Origin: Bigelowiella natans CCMP2755
Taxonomy: Eukaryota; Cercozoa; Chlorarachniophyceae
Length of the DNA stretch: 64,000 bases
Direction of reading: 5' to 3'
NCBI GenBank assembly: GCA_000320545.1
Contig: ADNK01000156.1
Coordinates: 1-64,000, forward strand
Below are positions 22,645-35,101 of this stretch, one piece after another. Below the pieces are notes generated by a model that was given only the letters and a program-made list of their open reading frames with translations, did not search any database and was not told where the DNA came from. Within the stretch, counting starts at the first letter, position 1, and each line of letters starts with the position of its first letter. The translations under genes were made by a program, and so were the position numbers.

Positions 22645-23390
22645 GGATCGACGTAGAGCTTGGAGATTCGAATGCCGTACCCTTGACCAACGTCTCCACG
22701 TGCAGTGATAGGTGATAGCGAGGGAGACGAAACCGGCGACGACGATTGAGACGATGGGGACGATAGTTCCAACGATTCTCGGGCAAAGTGCATATACCTG
22801 CGTTATCATTCATCACACCGCGCATTACAGTCTACGTTAGGACTGGACTTGTTCTAGCAGATGAAATGCGGACAACAAGCCCATCAATCATCTTGCTATT
22901 AGTGCTATTGCATCGCTTTCCCCTGTTATTGTGATCATATGTGCGTGTGTGCGTGTGTGTGTGTGTGAGGATGTTTTGTCACCACCCGGCATTAGGGAGA
23001 AGCCTCCTCACGCCGCGCCGAAGGTACCTTTTAACAATGGTGGTGTGCTATTGTCAGGTAGGAAGCAAGCAGTGATATCAGCATCGCAGCAGCAACAATA
23101 GCCAACAATGTAGCAGCAGGAAAACCAACCAATGTTTTGGCATCATTCGATACTTACACGTGGACGTGAAACAGTAGGATGCTTCTCTCCTCGTTGTCGT
23201 CAAAGCTCCATTCTCTGAAGTAGTCTTCGAGTGAGATTAGATTCTTCATAATAATCATCATCATAATAATAATAGTAATAATAATAATAAGAAGAAGAAT
23301 CACCCACTACTGGCGTACGTACTGCTGCAACAATGAATGAGACGACGAGGGGAGAGATAAATCAGAGAATCCCTACTGCTTAAACGTTCT

Positions 23391-23452
<62 letters not shown>

Positions 23453-24329
23453 GCAACTGCTCTGCTACTGCGGCTGCTACTACTGCGTCTACCGAACATC
23501 TGGCAAATTCTTCATGAGCCACATGGTCACAAAGCTTTCAATCTCGTCCGTCGTCAAATCTACCTAAGGTATTGAGGATCGGAAACAGCCATGAAGAGAG
23601 GGGAGGGGGGGGGGGGGGGGGAGGCTTAGAAGACGCTCTGTGTTCTCATTTCTCTTCAAGTCGTATGCTCGTGCTTTCGTAGATTTTGTGCAGTAAAATG
23701 CTGCTGCTCATTACCGTCGACCATAGTGTCCAGTGCTCGACGCCAGGTGGGAGATCATATGGGAACATATTAGGTTCCATCACCGTGCGATGACGCGCCA
23801 GAACAGTTCTAAAGAGGAGAGGATTTTTCGAATAAAAATGAACACAAGCCCGCCATCAAGGGCGCAAAAATGATTCTATCGCACTTTAGGATGTATCTTT
23901 CCCGTGAACGCACGCAGGAGTCAAGGTGCCACGAATGCCGTCGACGTAACTCGAAACATTGCTGCATAATGAATTATTTCACAAATATGAAGATGCAATC
24001 ACACAAGAAGAGATATTGGCTTGCCAGATGGAAGTCGAAACGACACTGACTTTAGTTCTTTCCGGGTACGGTATCCTTAACGTTCTGGTTGGAGGAGGAG
24101 GAGGAGGAGGAGGAGGACTCGTGTGTGGGAGCACGTGGGCTTCATCGAGATACTTTCCCTCTGCTAGCAATTTACTCCTGGTAAGATTTGAAGTTTCATT
24201 CGTTTTAAGGTGCGGAAGCATCGACTTTGCTGGCTTCAGGGAGTCAGTCCGCTCAGCTATGTCAGCAAAAATGCGGCCAACCAGCACGTAGGGGCGGACC
24301 TGGATATACCTTTCAACGCCACAATTCAA
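22335..24329 (-). CDS. DUF3605-like protein with C-terminal GNAT motif, 5' end uncertain
   Basis: Six minus-strand exons join in phase: (up to 24329)-24082, 23808-23715, 23563-23493, 23214-23158, 22797-22643 and 22462-22335. The middle resembles DUF3605 proteins: MEPNMFPYDLPPGVEHWTLW, EIESFVTMWLMKN, REWSFDDNEERSILLFHVHV. After a Ser-rich linker the end carries an acetyl-CoA-binding signature of GNAT acetyltransferases: YGIRISKLYVDPIYRGRGVA, then SSILDALHSLYP. Only the second half of a GNAT fold is visible. The first listed exon has a Pro run from a (CCT)n repeat. A possible first exon is the ATG frame at 25201-24986 (MANEQVGINKCAAENSSYF), unjoined. Function unknown. Confidence 0.6.
22606..22642. 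repeat. (TAC)n microsatellite touching a minus-strand splice donor
   Basis: On the minus strand the intron begins directly as GTAGTAGTAG at 22642. Confidence 0.95.
23395..23452. repeat. (CTA)n microsatellite
   Basis: About 58 bp in an intron of the minus-strand DUF3605-like gene. Confidence 0.95.
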
Positions 24330-25436
24330 CAGAGAGATCCCATTGGAAATCAGTCGAGTCCTACATCGTCATTTCGAAGTATAAGTCAGTCGTGATGTCG
24401 CTTGTGCTCTTCTTACTCTCTCCGTTTCCGGCTGAACAGGCCCTGCTGCCTATCCTCACCAAACCTACGGGCAGCAGCCGCCGCCGCCGCCGCCGCCACA
24501 GCAGCTGCAGCAGGAATGGGCTGCTGACAGCAGTACCAGAGGGTGGCGAGCGTTATGACCCAGCTACCAAGCGGACATACAACGCTGGCACGCCGTCGTC
24601 CGCCCATCGTCGGCCAGCGCCGCAGACGAGCAGGCAGGCAAGCAGGCAGGGGGCAGGCAGTCCGTCTTCGGGTATATTATTATTGTGAATGTTCAATTTC
24701 TCGAGTTTTTCTCACTTTCCACGCTCCAGATATCTACACATCCAGATCTAGATATCCTGGATATCTACCGCTTTTTCCCCAGATATTTTTCGCTGAATAG
24801 TACAGGCGTGATCCAGCAAAAACGCCATGGGTTTTCGTCCTTCAAGAGCGCAAGGGACTTGTCGCAGCCTGATTACTAAAGGCGGCGCCGTCCCCACACC
24901 AGCGCAGGATTGTATTGTTCCCGTCGATTTACTCTTTACGTATTGACAATTATGATGTCGCGCAGTCGAAATATAATGCGTTTATTTAAATCCGCGTCGT
25001 CCTCGTGATCCCCGTGCCCTGGGTGAGCAGCCCGACGACATTAACCAAATCTCTCGGTGGTCGGGAGGTCGGATTGTCACTACATTCACGATGTCCGCTG
25101 CCACGTGGCGAGCTCTCCAAGGGATGAAGGCCCGTCCAGGGATGAAAGTAACTTGAATTTTCTGCCGCACACTTGTTGATGCCTACCTGCTCGTTAGCCA
25201 TTCGGTGCACTCGTAGCTCTCCAACGGCCACGTGACGCTCACACCGCCGTCACGGCAAAGATGATTCGAACGGCTAGAATTTCAAACGGGGAAACACAAA
25301 TATTAGTCTCGTCGAACAAATATCTCAGTTCTCAGTTGTTCTCTAATGTGTCACCACTACTACTACTACTACTACTGCTACTCCTCCTACTAACCTCTAC
25401 TACTTCTCTACTACAACTATTACCATTTAGGCTGCG
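24330..25436. other. divergent region with unjoined coding-like pieces
   Basis: Upstream of both the minus DUF3605-like gene and the plus DBT gene. A plus-strand Gln/Pro-rich stretch (24437-24540) and a minus ATG frame at 25201-24986 look partly protein-like but I could not join them. (CTA)n lies at about 25351-25385. Confidence 0.4.
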
Positions 25437-26012
25437 ATGTTCAGGAGACCATCACCCTTCTTTGCGGTGCGACAAATCTCGACTCGTAGCTGCAAAGCGC
25501 TGGCTGCAGGGCCTGTGAAAGATTTCCTCCTGGCTGATATTGGGGAAGGAATCGCTGAAGTGGAGGTCAGGCACTCATATTCGGTGGAGGAGTATACAGG
25601 AAGAAGACAATGCTGAGCGAGAGCGAAGCAGAATGAACGTCACCATTGAAAACACAGCGACACTCACACAGCAACATATGTATCCTCCTTACGTATCATC
25701 CATGGGTTGTTTATGTAGGTATTGGAGTGGACAGTTCAACCTGGAACAAAAGTGCAGGTGTTACTCGCAACAACAACAACAACAACAACAACACCAACAC
25801 AGCAGTGAACCACCGAGTGCAATGTTCCTTGGTTTGCGCATGCTTGTGGCGACTATGATGACAGTGATAATCCTATTCCATCATCAACACTAATCGTGAC
25901 TTCCCCAATCAAACCTAAGGAATTTGACGAGCTCTTGAAAGTTCAAAGTGATAAAGCTGCTACTGAAATCACTAGGTAGTAGTGCAGCCATCCCCACCCC
26001 AACACAATTCCT

Positions 26013-26051
<39 letters not shown>

Positions 26052-26954
26052 CGTCCGCTTCTCATGCAAGTTGCGGTGCAGAATGTGGCGATGTATAGAT
26101 TGTTAACCTACCTACCTGCGTTCCCCCCCCCCCTTTCCAGTCCCTACGAAGGCACTGTACTCGAGTTGATGGTGAAAGTGGGAGACATGGCCAAAGTGGG
26201 GAAACCCTTATGCCGTATAGAGTTGGCCAACGCAGAAGAAGATGATTCGGGGGATAGTAACGATGCTGGTGCCTCGAAAGAAAAGGCTACAGCTGCCATC
26301 GATAGTACTCCTCAAAAACAGTCTATGAGCGATACGGTTGATTCTGACTTCAAATCAGGTGCGTGCATATCGACGTGGATGATGACGTTACTGTTTGCCT
26401 TCTCGTTTTACAATACCGTCGTCGTCGTTATCATCAATATCCTCCTCCTCCTCCTCCTCATTGCCCATTTCTTCAACAGGCAAAGTGTTGACTTCTCCAG
26501 CTGTCCGACGCTTGGCGAAGGAGAACAGTATCGACCTTTCTCAGGTAAGAAGAACTTGGTGGTAGTGGGGGTGGTGGTAGATAATTGTAGAAGAGAACAA
26601 TTAGTTGCTACTCCCCATCTATCGACGACATGTACATCATCATCCGTCTAACTAACGCTTGTCAGGTACCTGCCACGGGACCAAAGGGGAGGATACTGAA
26701 GAAGGATGTTCTGGCCTTCATCCAAGCGGGGGTGGGAGGACCTCCATCATCAACATCAACATCATCGTCATCGTCATCGTCATCGTCTTCTGCAGCACCG
26801 CATGATGCAAGCGATGTCCCAAAACCTGCCCTGAAGACTCCTCCTCGTCCATCAATCTCCACCTTGGCGGAGGACATTGTACGTTTGGTGTTGTAGTTAG
26901 CAAAAGTTTGCATCAATGGGATGAGGGGATGGGGGCAAAGAAGAGATTGTGCAG

Positions 26955-26989
<35 letters not shown>

Positions 26990-27240
26990 TGGCCATTGCA
27001 AGAAGTTCCTAGTAGCCATCTTCATCACATTCACCTCCCCCTTCGCAGCCCCCACTTTTCAATACAGGACCACTGCTACCAACGCTTCCTCATCCTCCTC
27101 CTCCACATCATCATCATCATCATCCCCCTGCTGCTCCTCCTCTCATTATTCCTATCATCCTTGGCAGGTGGTCCCTGTGCGTGGGCTTGATCGTATAATG
27201 GTGCAGACTATGAACGAAGCTCACAAGGTAGTAGTAAGCG

Positions 27241-27275
<35 letters not shown>

Positions 27276-27637
27276 TGTAGTGGTAGGAGTAGTGTGCAGC
27301 AAGTAGAAAGTGTGGTATCCACTCTCCTCCTTCTCATTCTCCTCCGCAAGGTGTATGCATTGACGATTGTGGTGGTAGTGAGTTCAATACTGCGACTGAT
27401 GCTACTGCTGCTGCTACTACTACGTGGTAGGTTCCTTCCTTGCTCTACTCGGACGAGTTTTCCGTTGATGAGCTCATCGAAGTTCGCTCGCAGGTGAGAG
27501 GAGGAGAGAGAAAAAGAGAGGGGGGAGGGGGGGGGGGGAAGGAGTTGCTGTTGAAGAACGGCATGTCTTTGTGTGCTGTCTATCTTGTACGTGTCGGTGG
27601 AGGCCGAAGCGTCGTTTGTACGATGACATACCAATTC

Positions 27638-27695
<58 letters not shown>

Positions 27696-29086
27696 TTCTT
27701 TCTCTCTCTCTTCTCTTTCTCACCTGCCGCCGCTGAATCATCTCCTCGTGTTAGAGCAAATCGTTCGCGGAGGCGAGAGGAGTCAAACTTACATACCTTC
27801 CGTTCATCATCAAAGCAGCTTCAATGGCCTTGCAAGAGTACTAGTATAGTAGCAGCAGCAGCAGCAGCAGTAGTAGTAGTCGTTGTAGTAGTAGTAATAG
27901 TAGTAGTAGCCGCAGAAGTTGCGTATAACATCTTCTTCCTCGCGATGGCATCGATAACAATGATGATGCTGATAGGGGTGAATGATGATGATGTAATGAA
28001 ATGCTTCTGCTGCAGATATCCAAAGCTGAACTCGCACGTTAATGATGACTGGACTGAGTACACGATGAAAGGAGCACATAATATTGGTGTGTGATAGATA
28101 GATAGTAGCAGCAACAGTTGTCACCGTTTTATCGCATCCTTCTGCTTCTTCGATGTGCACGTTTTCCCAATGTTAAACATGCATAGAAAATGAATGTACG
28201 GAGCTTTTTTGGAAAGAATTACAGGCATATTCGTAACGATGCAACCCACACTCACACACACTCTCACACGCACAATTACACACTCACACCTTAGAACATC
28301 GTATGTCACCTGACGTGTGTTTTCCTCTCTTAAGGCGTGGCTGTACAAACGGAGGCAGGGTTACTAGTACCCAACGTAAAGAATTGCGAGCAAAAGAGCG
28401 TTCTGGAAATAGCAAGTACGTGATTATTCTGGTCGTACATTGCAATGCTTGTCGCTACATGAGGCGCGCTGCTACTGCATGCAATTTCAGTAAGTAGTAG
28501 CGGCGATGTGCTTGCTACTTCGTCTATTTTGCTCGATTGCAATGAAGACCCCTCGTTCTTTCCACTCTCAAGGCGAATTGGTAGAGCTGCAGAGGTTGGG
28601 CGCCTCGGGCAATCTCACGAAGGATCACCTATCAGGCGGGACTTTTACCATCTCCAACATCGGTATTATAGTCGCAGTTGCTGCTGGTGCTGCAGCAGTA
28701 GTAGTAGTAGTAGGAGTAATAGTATACACCACACGTCCTAAGAGTTGTCCCTCCTCAACGTGGGGAATGTAGACTGAGAGGAATACGGATGATGTTACTT
28801 CTAGCTCAGTATTGCCTACTTGTCATCATCGTAATCATCATCCCTTTCTTCGATTTGATGACCTACTAAAGCCATCATCATCATCTTCTTCTTCATCGTC
28901 ATCATTTGTTTGATACTGAAACTACGCAGGAAGTATTGGAGGAACTGTGTGCAAGCCACTTCTTGTTGTGCCTGAAGTTGCTATAGCTGCTCTGGTACGT
29001 GTTATCTACCAACCACCAACGATTTCTATACGATGGTGATGATAATGATGATGATAATGATGATGATAATGATGATGTCACCTCGC

Positions 29087-29136
<50 letters not shown>

Positions 29137-29264
29137 TTCTGTACACCTATGTTTGAACCCATTGTTGGATGGATGGTTTTTCGTCTACCTCTGGGAGAGG
29201 CAGACAGTGGCGGCCTGCTCTATCTCTCTCCATCGTCATCGTCATCGTCACCATCCTCTTATTG

Positions 29265-29295
<31 letters not shown>

Positions 29296-29671
29296 GGGCA
29301 AGTTTCAAGCGGTCCCTCGTTTCGACGAAGACGACGAGATCTACAAGGTACTCGTGATGTGTTCCAAGTGTTTGTGTAAGACGGATGCAATAAAATCAAA
29401 TTAAATTTGTTCAACGGTCGCGTGTTTGTGTGTGTGTGTGTGTGTGTGTCGACATGTTGTCGGAGCGTGAGCTTTTGTGCAGACTGTTACAAATGTGTGG
29501 CAGCTTCGTTCCTCATAACGGTGTTTTTGGCTCTGATTTGTGCTATGCTGTGAACTAACTGGTTTATTGAAATGCACACTACAAAGGCAACGATCATGAA
29601 CGTAAGCATCAGCGCTGACCACAGGATTATTGACGGTGCAACGGTGGCAAGGTAATGAGAACGATAAAATT

Positions 29672-29703
<32 letters not shown>

Positions 29704-29812
29704 AGTAGTGATGGCGGTTGATCACTTCCACAATTTGCTTTCTTCCAGGTTCTCCAACCTGTGGAAACAGTATCTGGAGCTTCCCGCGGCGATGTTGCTT
29801 CATGCGAAGTAG
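25437..29812 (+). CDS. DBT: branched-chain alpha-keto acid dehydrogenase E2 (dihydrolipoyl transacylase)
   Basis: Sixteen exons join with perfect phase to 470 aa: 25437-25565, 25719-25757, 25920-25975, 26141-26358, 26480-26544, 26666-26878, 27168-27227, 27431-27493, 27755-27837, 28016-28086, 28335-28415, 28573-28662, 28930-28994, 29297-29347, 29587-29651, 29749-29812. The core enzyme moves acyl groups from lipoate to CoA in leucine, isoleucine and valine breakdown in mitochondria. The first 25 residues are Arg/Ser-rich, fitting a mitochondrial presequence. The lipoyl domain starts LADIGEGIAEVEVLEW, with the lipoylated lysine in VQSDKAATEI. The E3/E1-binding domain is SPAVRRLAKENSIDLSQV and TGPKGRILKKDVLAF. 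The catalytic domain has LSGGTFTISNIGSIGG and the active site ADHRIIDGA. Specificity (DBT rather than pyruvate E2) rests on overall resemblance. Confidence 0.95.
25784..29132. repeat. intronic microsatellites of the DBT gene
   Basis: (CAA)n near 25768-25797, (TA)n 26015-26045 and 26958-26987, (TAG)n 27240-27272, (CT)n 27640-27699, (AGC)(AGT)n 27850-27910, (ATG)n/(CG)n/(GT)n 29034-29132. All lie between exons. Confidence 0.93.
29379..29420 (-). repeat. inverted copy of the dispersed hairpin-like repeat, intronic
   Basis: The reverse complement reads ACGGTTGAACAAATTT, a middle, then TTATTGCATCCGTCTT, matching the 10678-11766 family. It lies in the intron between DBT exons 14 and 15. Confidence 0.55.
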
Positions 29813-30383
29813 TAGCTAGCACGGGTTAAGGCTGCACACAGGGAGCATGACATGCTCTGATCCATCACATCATCACCTGTTAAATAGTTGGCATGTATGG
29901 GTTTATCCTCTGACAGTAGGCTTTTTGATTGATTCCCACATTCAAGGACATAATGTGCACCATTGCGTTACACGCGCTTAAGCCGATTTATGTATAGTAC
30001 TGCATTGGCGGATGCGCCACAGCACGTTATTAGAAGTATGCATAACAAGCGTATGTATCATCTTATCTTTAGCTATAGCCACGCGCGTATGCCTATGTAT
30101 TGCCATACAGGCTTGCTTCGCCTTGCTTGTAATCTCAGCTCTCGCTTGCTCGGCGCTGCAGCAGTAGATAGAATTGTTGATCCTTTTTGAGCCAGTTGTT
30201 AGCAAGACTAAAGGAAGATGAGACGATGCATGCACGAGACGCAATCGATAGGCATGGGTGCATTCTACATTGTTGTTTCCTAAGAACATCCATCCTCGGT
30301 CGTAAGCCGCATGTTAGGCAGCTGCAAGATACGATTTTCGACAGACAGCGAGATATGACCTCGATCGAACCCATGAGCTTTTA
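29813..30383. other. convergent gap island
   Basis: End-to-end gap of 571 bp between DBT and a minus gene. It opens with AGCTAGCACG and is rich in GCATGC/ATGCAT words. No microsatellite and no supported gene. Confidence 0.6.
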
Positions 30384-31430
30384 TCAACGACGTCGAGACG
30401 GAGAAACGCTTTCTACACCAACCACGAACAAAACAGCGTAATCTTGCTTTTTATATCCTTCTACGGAGGGCATTGCGGCTCCGGGGGCTACAGGAAAGTC
30501 CTTGAAATTTGCGTTGGCCGGAGAAGCATCCGGGAGTAAGGGGGAATATCTCGCAGACCTACATGGAAGATGTGTTACGTCGAATAGGCTCCCATCGTCA
30601 AGCTCCCATTTCATATTTCCGCTGCTAGGATCTTTGGGATGAATCGTGAGCACCGTTGTGACCGAGCGTCCACCAGTGACTACGTATCTACCCGGATTGA
30701 GGGGAAACTCTGGCTTCTCCATGATAATCCCGTGCTCCTCTAACCACCAGTCATTCGAATCGAATACCCAGTTTGCTGGCGCCAACCCTCCATTTCTCTT
30801 CAGTTCTTTGTAGTCGCTCAGCCAAACGCCTCGCGGTCCAGGATCTTGACGCCATAGTCCCCATTCTTGTGCCCCCTCCCCCACACGAGAGTTCGGGTCG
30901 CCGAGCGCTGCGATGAACTGTGTTGGAATTCTTTTGAATTCCCCTCCCTTGAACCTACCAGAGTCGTCGGATAGTGCTCCAGGTCCGTACATGAACAATT
31001 GCTCAATGGTGTCAAAGATTGATCCTGCTCTCGCGGGCGAAGCTGATGAAGATGCAGCACCGATGACAGCTGCTCCGGATACGGCGGAAAGCAATCGTTT
31101 CATATCGGAACGGCGGCATGAAGAGCGTCGATCAGCTCGGGAACACTCTGGCTGTCTGGTAGGAAGGTGAAGGCCACCACGCATGCGATGACGGTCCACA
31201 TCTACGTTCTTCCACCTCAAAGGAATGGGAGGCTATGGTTAGCTATCACCCCTCAGACATTAGAGAACAGGAGAGGAGAAGGAGTAAGGTTAGGGTTAGG
31301 GAACAGCAGACCTTAAAGGAGGGCGGTTGTTTGAATGGATCCTAGAGCGTTGTTTGTTGCTCGCCGTTGAAAGAGAGGCTGCAAGAAGCAGCATGACGAC
31401 CTTGACGACGTCGACGCCACGAGCCGCCAT
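30384..31430 (-). CDS. conserved-looking protein with three-part presequence, probable thylakoid lumen
   Basis: Two minus-strand exons in phase: 31430-31312 and 31215-30384; 316 aa. The N-terminus has an ER signal peptide (VVKVVMLLLAASLSTAS), then a basic Arg/Ser transit-like segment, then a second hydrophobic segment after RRSDMKRLLSAVSG ending ASPARA, a signal-peptidase-type site before GSIFDTIE. That order is what lumen proteins of complex plastids carry. The mature part is Trp/Gly/Pro-rich with well-formed motifs: EWGLWRQDPGPRGVWL, DWWLEEHGIIMEKPEFPL, GRYVVTGGRSVTTVLTIHP, DVTHLPCRSARYSP. It reads as a conserved algal protein, but I cannot name the family or a function. Confidence 0.75.
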
Positions 31431-31874
31431 CTCTCTCTCAGTGAGGATTTGGTCGGTGTTGTCGCACGGACTATGTCTCTCTTTTCTTCTGTATCGTTAC
31501 GATGTTCTCCGTACTGAGTTTAGTCTAAAAGAATCCGAATCGATCTAGGAATGACCTGCACGGAAATGATGCGGAGATTAATGGCCAGGAAATGACGGAA
31601 GAGCCACAGAGAGAGCACGAGCTCATTTTGGTGGCATTGTGGAAATCTTATTTGCGGTCTCTCTCTCCGGCTGTTGCTGTTTACCCCTCGTTTATTACCT
31701 GCGACAACCTAGATTTTATGTCGCGATGAAGAATCGTAAACGAACCTGTGACTTCAGAGAAATGGCTGTGCCACGTGCCTAGCCCATCTTCGCGTTGTGC
31801 TCGACTGACGGCTGTCCGTTTAACCCCTCACCCCCCCCCCCAGCACCCCGACCGATTGAAATCCTTTCCCCTTG
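31431..31874. promoter_or_regulatory. divergent intergenic region (444 bp)
   Basis: Start-to-start gap between the lumen-protein candidate and the Sec14-like gene, with a C homopolymer near 31831. I see no clear promoter element. Confidence 0.45.
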
Positions 31875-33449
31875 ATGATCCAATTGACCAGAAGCTGCGA
31901 TGGGGCTGAGGAGGGCTTGGGTCGGATCCCAAAAGTACACTCCTGGAGGCGCTCTTCCTTTTCGCAGTGCGGTCAGCCGCCGGAGAGAAGCTGGGCATGC
32001 ACTGCTCGGGTAGGGCTGGTAGTGTTTTGCAGCATTGTATTTCTATCGCAAAGCCAACTTTTCTTGAGAAGTAGAGTGCTGGATCATGCTGCCTTAGGCG
32101 CTGGTACTGAGCCCGCCAGTAGTAGTAACTCCGGCATGCTGCTTCCCCTGGTTCAAAGATTTCGGGGGGGCAGGATCCCAACTGCACAGATGGTGGAGTA
32201 TGATTCCACAGAGAGGGAGAGTAGATATGTTCCCATTCCTAGCGTGGCAGCAGGATCCAGCCGCTACTACAACCAACTCGAGGAGCAAAGTCGACGTGAA
32301 AATTTTACTCGTTCATTTCAACGGCAGACACCATCACCGCTTTCAGATGAGAAGAAGCACTACAGCCAACGGCAAACGACTTTGCCAGTCCGTCATTATC
32401 AGCAACTGCCGCAGCAATATCGACCCGGGCAGCAGGCCTCCTTGCCAGGAGGATCCAAACAGTCACCAACGCCGCCTTTGCCCGGGGGAAACGTGAGAGG
32501 GGCTAGGGGTTCTTCACCTTCCATCCAACATCAAATGCAGCAGCAGCAGCAGCAGCAGCAGCGCCATCCGAGGGAATCTAGCACAAAGGCGCACGTTACT
32601 TATACTCATCACACAAAGACGACGACAACAACCAAGTTGCCTTCAGCTTCGGGGGGCTCCCCACCTCATGCTTCGGGATGGCGAAACCCATCGGTGTCTC
32701 CCCCTCCTCCACACCAATCGATGCGAACGATAACGTCTGCACAGCAGCAGCAGCAGAAGCATCCGTACTCAGGGGAGGAGTCAATGTCATCACCACAGGC
32801 TGCTCGACCAGCTTATGAGGGACAACGACAGCAGGAACAGCAGTGGCAGTACCAACAGCAGCAGCCACCCTTCCGTCGTACTACTGCTCACTCACCGATT
32901 CAAAAGTCTCCAGGTTCATCTCCACCCCCCTCCTACCCGCAGCAATACCAGTCGCCACAGCAACATCATAATCGTCAATACGCTCATTCGTCGCAGTCTC
33001 CATCTCCCCAGCTTCCTCTTCCTTCTCGCCCCCTCCCTGTCCACTCCCCCTCCCAATACGCCTCTCCGGGCACATATTCACCTCCGTTGCAATCTCCACG
33101 AATTCCGCCTGGTGGGAGAGCGTCGCCATCGCCTCCGGCGCACGTTTATCAGCCCCAATCACCGCAGAGGCAGCAGCCGCAGCAGCGGCAAACAAAGACT
33201 CAGTATCGACAATCTGCCCCCGGCTCGCCATCCCCCCCTCCACGTGTAGGCTCGATGCCGATGACTCCTCGTCCTGATGATGTCGGGACACCATTATCCT
33301 CCTACTCACGTAAGTAGTCGAGTAGCTTCTAGCTAGACAGTCGTTGTCATGATACTTAAAGGGAGGGGGACACGGCGGGGGGGGGGGTTACGTACGTATG
33401 GAAAGACATCCCAGTAGTGCTAACTGAGGGAGAGGGAGACACGCGCACA

Positions 33450-33493
<44 letters not shown>

Positions 33494-33640
33494 AATAATC
33501 CTTTTTTTAAGGGATGATAACACTATTGTTGTTGCATGAATGGATGCTAATTGCGGCAAACACCACAATATGTAAAGTAGACTACGATAGCAGCAAGAAT
33601 CACATAAACCACACACACACATACACATACACACGCATAG

Positions 33641-33690
<50 letters not shown>

Positions 33691-35101
33691 CTATATTACG
33701 TTTTAATACGTGTGTTTATTCCTGACGAAACTAGGCCCAAGGAGCTCCACCCGCAATCCACCACGATATTCTGCTGCTCATCAGCCTTCCTCCCCACCGT
33801 CATCAGGTAGTAGCAGCAACCAGCAGCTGCAGAAACACCACGGTGAATGGGAGGAATGGGCTGTTAACCTCGCCGGGTCATCATTCCATATGGTGGCAAC
33901 CGAGGCCACGAAGGCGCTGACGTGGTTCTTTAACCATTGTGCGAGCCTTTTCCAGTCGAGCGCCGCTTACGACCTCTTCGAGGACATGCAGCGCTCGTGG
34001 CTCTCAGCTAACGCTGACGGAGAGGGGGAGGGAGGGGGAGGACGACAGGGGCGGGGTGAGGAAGATGAGAGCACCCGCAAGCTCCCCCTCCCACTTGGGG
34101 GGGAGTCCGGGGAGAGCGTCGCAGCCCTGATTGCACGCCATCGTGATGTCATTGACCAGCTCAAAAAGGCATGCCACGACGTGCTTTCATCTCCCACCGA
34201 CGATGAAGGAACGGGAGGCGCGGGGAGGAGTAAAGCCGCCCAGTCACCACAGCCTCGGCAGCCTCCTCACCACGTGCTCGACGATTTGTTCTTCCTCCGC
34301 TACATTCTGGATGATGCAGCACAGGGAGGAAGGGGGGGGCGGTCCGAGCACTCGCTCAAGAGCATGGAGGACAAGATACGAAAGTGCATTCGGTGGCGCC
34401 GGAGGAACCGCGAGATGCTGGAAGCTATCAACCGCGACGGCCTCGGTGCACACCCCATCCACAGGACCTTCCAAGCTCTCACAGGGATAACCTCCTGGAG
34501 GCTCTCCGACGGGGGCTGGCTCGACTTTATAGGAACGGCGTTCGCCAATCCTGACGCGCAGAAGGAGCTCTCCAAGCGCGTCCCTCCTGAGCAGCTTGCC
34601 GAGTACCTCCTCATGCGAAAGGAGTTCCGCTACGCGCACTGCGACAGGGCCACGAGGCGCAGCGGGCGCATCGTCAAGTCGCTCACGTTCCGAGACCTCT
34701 CGTCGATGGGGACCTTCTCGGCGCTGGCCTACCCGGTCGCCGAGGTGCTCGGGCAGGACGGCGGCACCTCCAAGGCGCAGCGGCTGGCGCAGGTCAAGTC
34801 GGAGTACCTGCACCCCCTCAACACAGAGCGCATCGTCTTCATCGACCCCCCCAGCGCTGTCGCCGCGCTCTTCAAGGCCATCTCGGGATCCTGCTATGCA
34901 CGAACGACGTCGCAGTTTCTGGTGTGCGACCGCGCCCGGGCGAGGAGCATGCTGCTAGGCCGCCTCAGGGGACAGGATCTCGACCTTCTGTTCCCGCCGC
35001 AGCCTGCTTCGACAACGCCCCCCTCCAGCGGTGGCGGTCCGGGTCGGGGTCATGGCCGCGGTGGGGGGGGGGGGGGCTCCACAGGTTGTTGGCGTCGTTG
35101 A
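31875..35101 (+). CDS. Sec14-like (CRAL-TRIO) protein with membrane anchor and Pro/Gln/Ser-rich region
   Basis: Two exons in phase: 31875-33309 and 33735-35101; 933 aa. Residues of about 47-65 (VGLVVFCSIVFLSQSQLFL) form a signal anchor or the first part of a bipartite presequence. About 400 residues of Gln/Pro/Ser/Tyr low complexity follow. The C-terminal half matches the CRAL-TRIO plan: an N-terminal helical lobe (LDDLFFLRYILDDA, KIRKCIRWRRRNREMLEAI), then the lipid-binding lobe (IVKSLTFRDLSSMGTFSAL, YLHPLNTERIVFIDPPSAVA, LFKAISGS). Such domains carry phosphoinositides, tocopherols or other lipids. The end is Gly-rich. The ligand is unknown. Confidence 0.75.
33450..33687. repeat. (GT)n and (TA)n microsatellites in the only intron of the Sec14-like gene
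   Basis: (GT)n 33450-33491 and (TA)n 33645-33687. Confidence 0.95.

Noticed and set aside
24227-24688. Plus-strand frame with PEGGERYDPATKRTYNAG
   Set aside because: Partly protein-like, but it overlaps a (CCG)n/(CAG)n stretch, has no start, and could not be joined to any exon.
31287-31300. Real chromosome end
   Set aside because: Only two TTAGGG units with genes on both sides; not a telomere.
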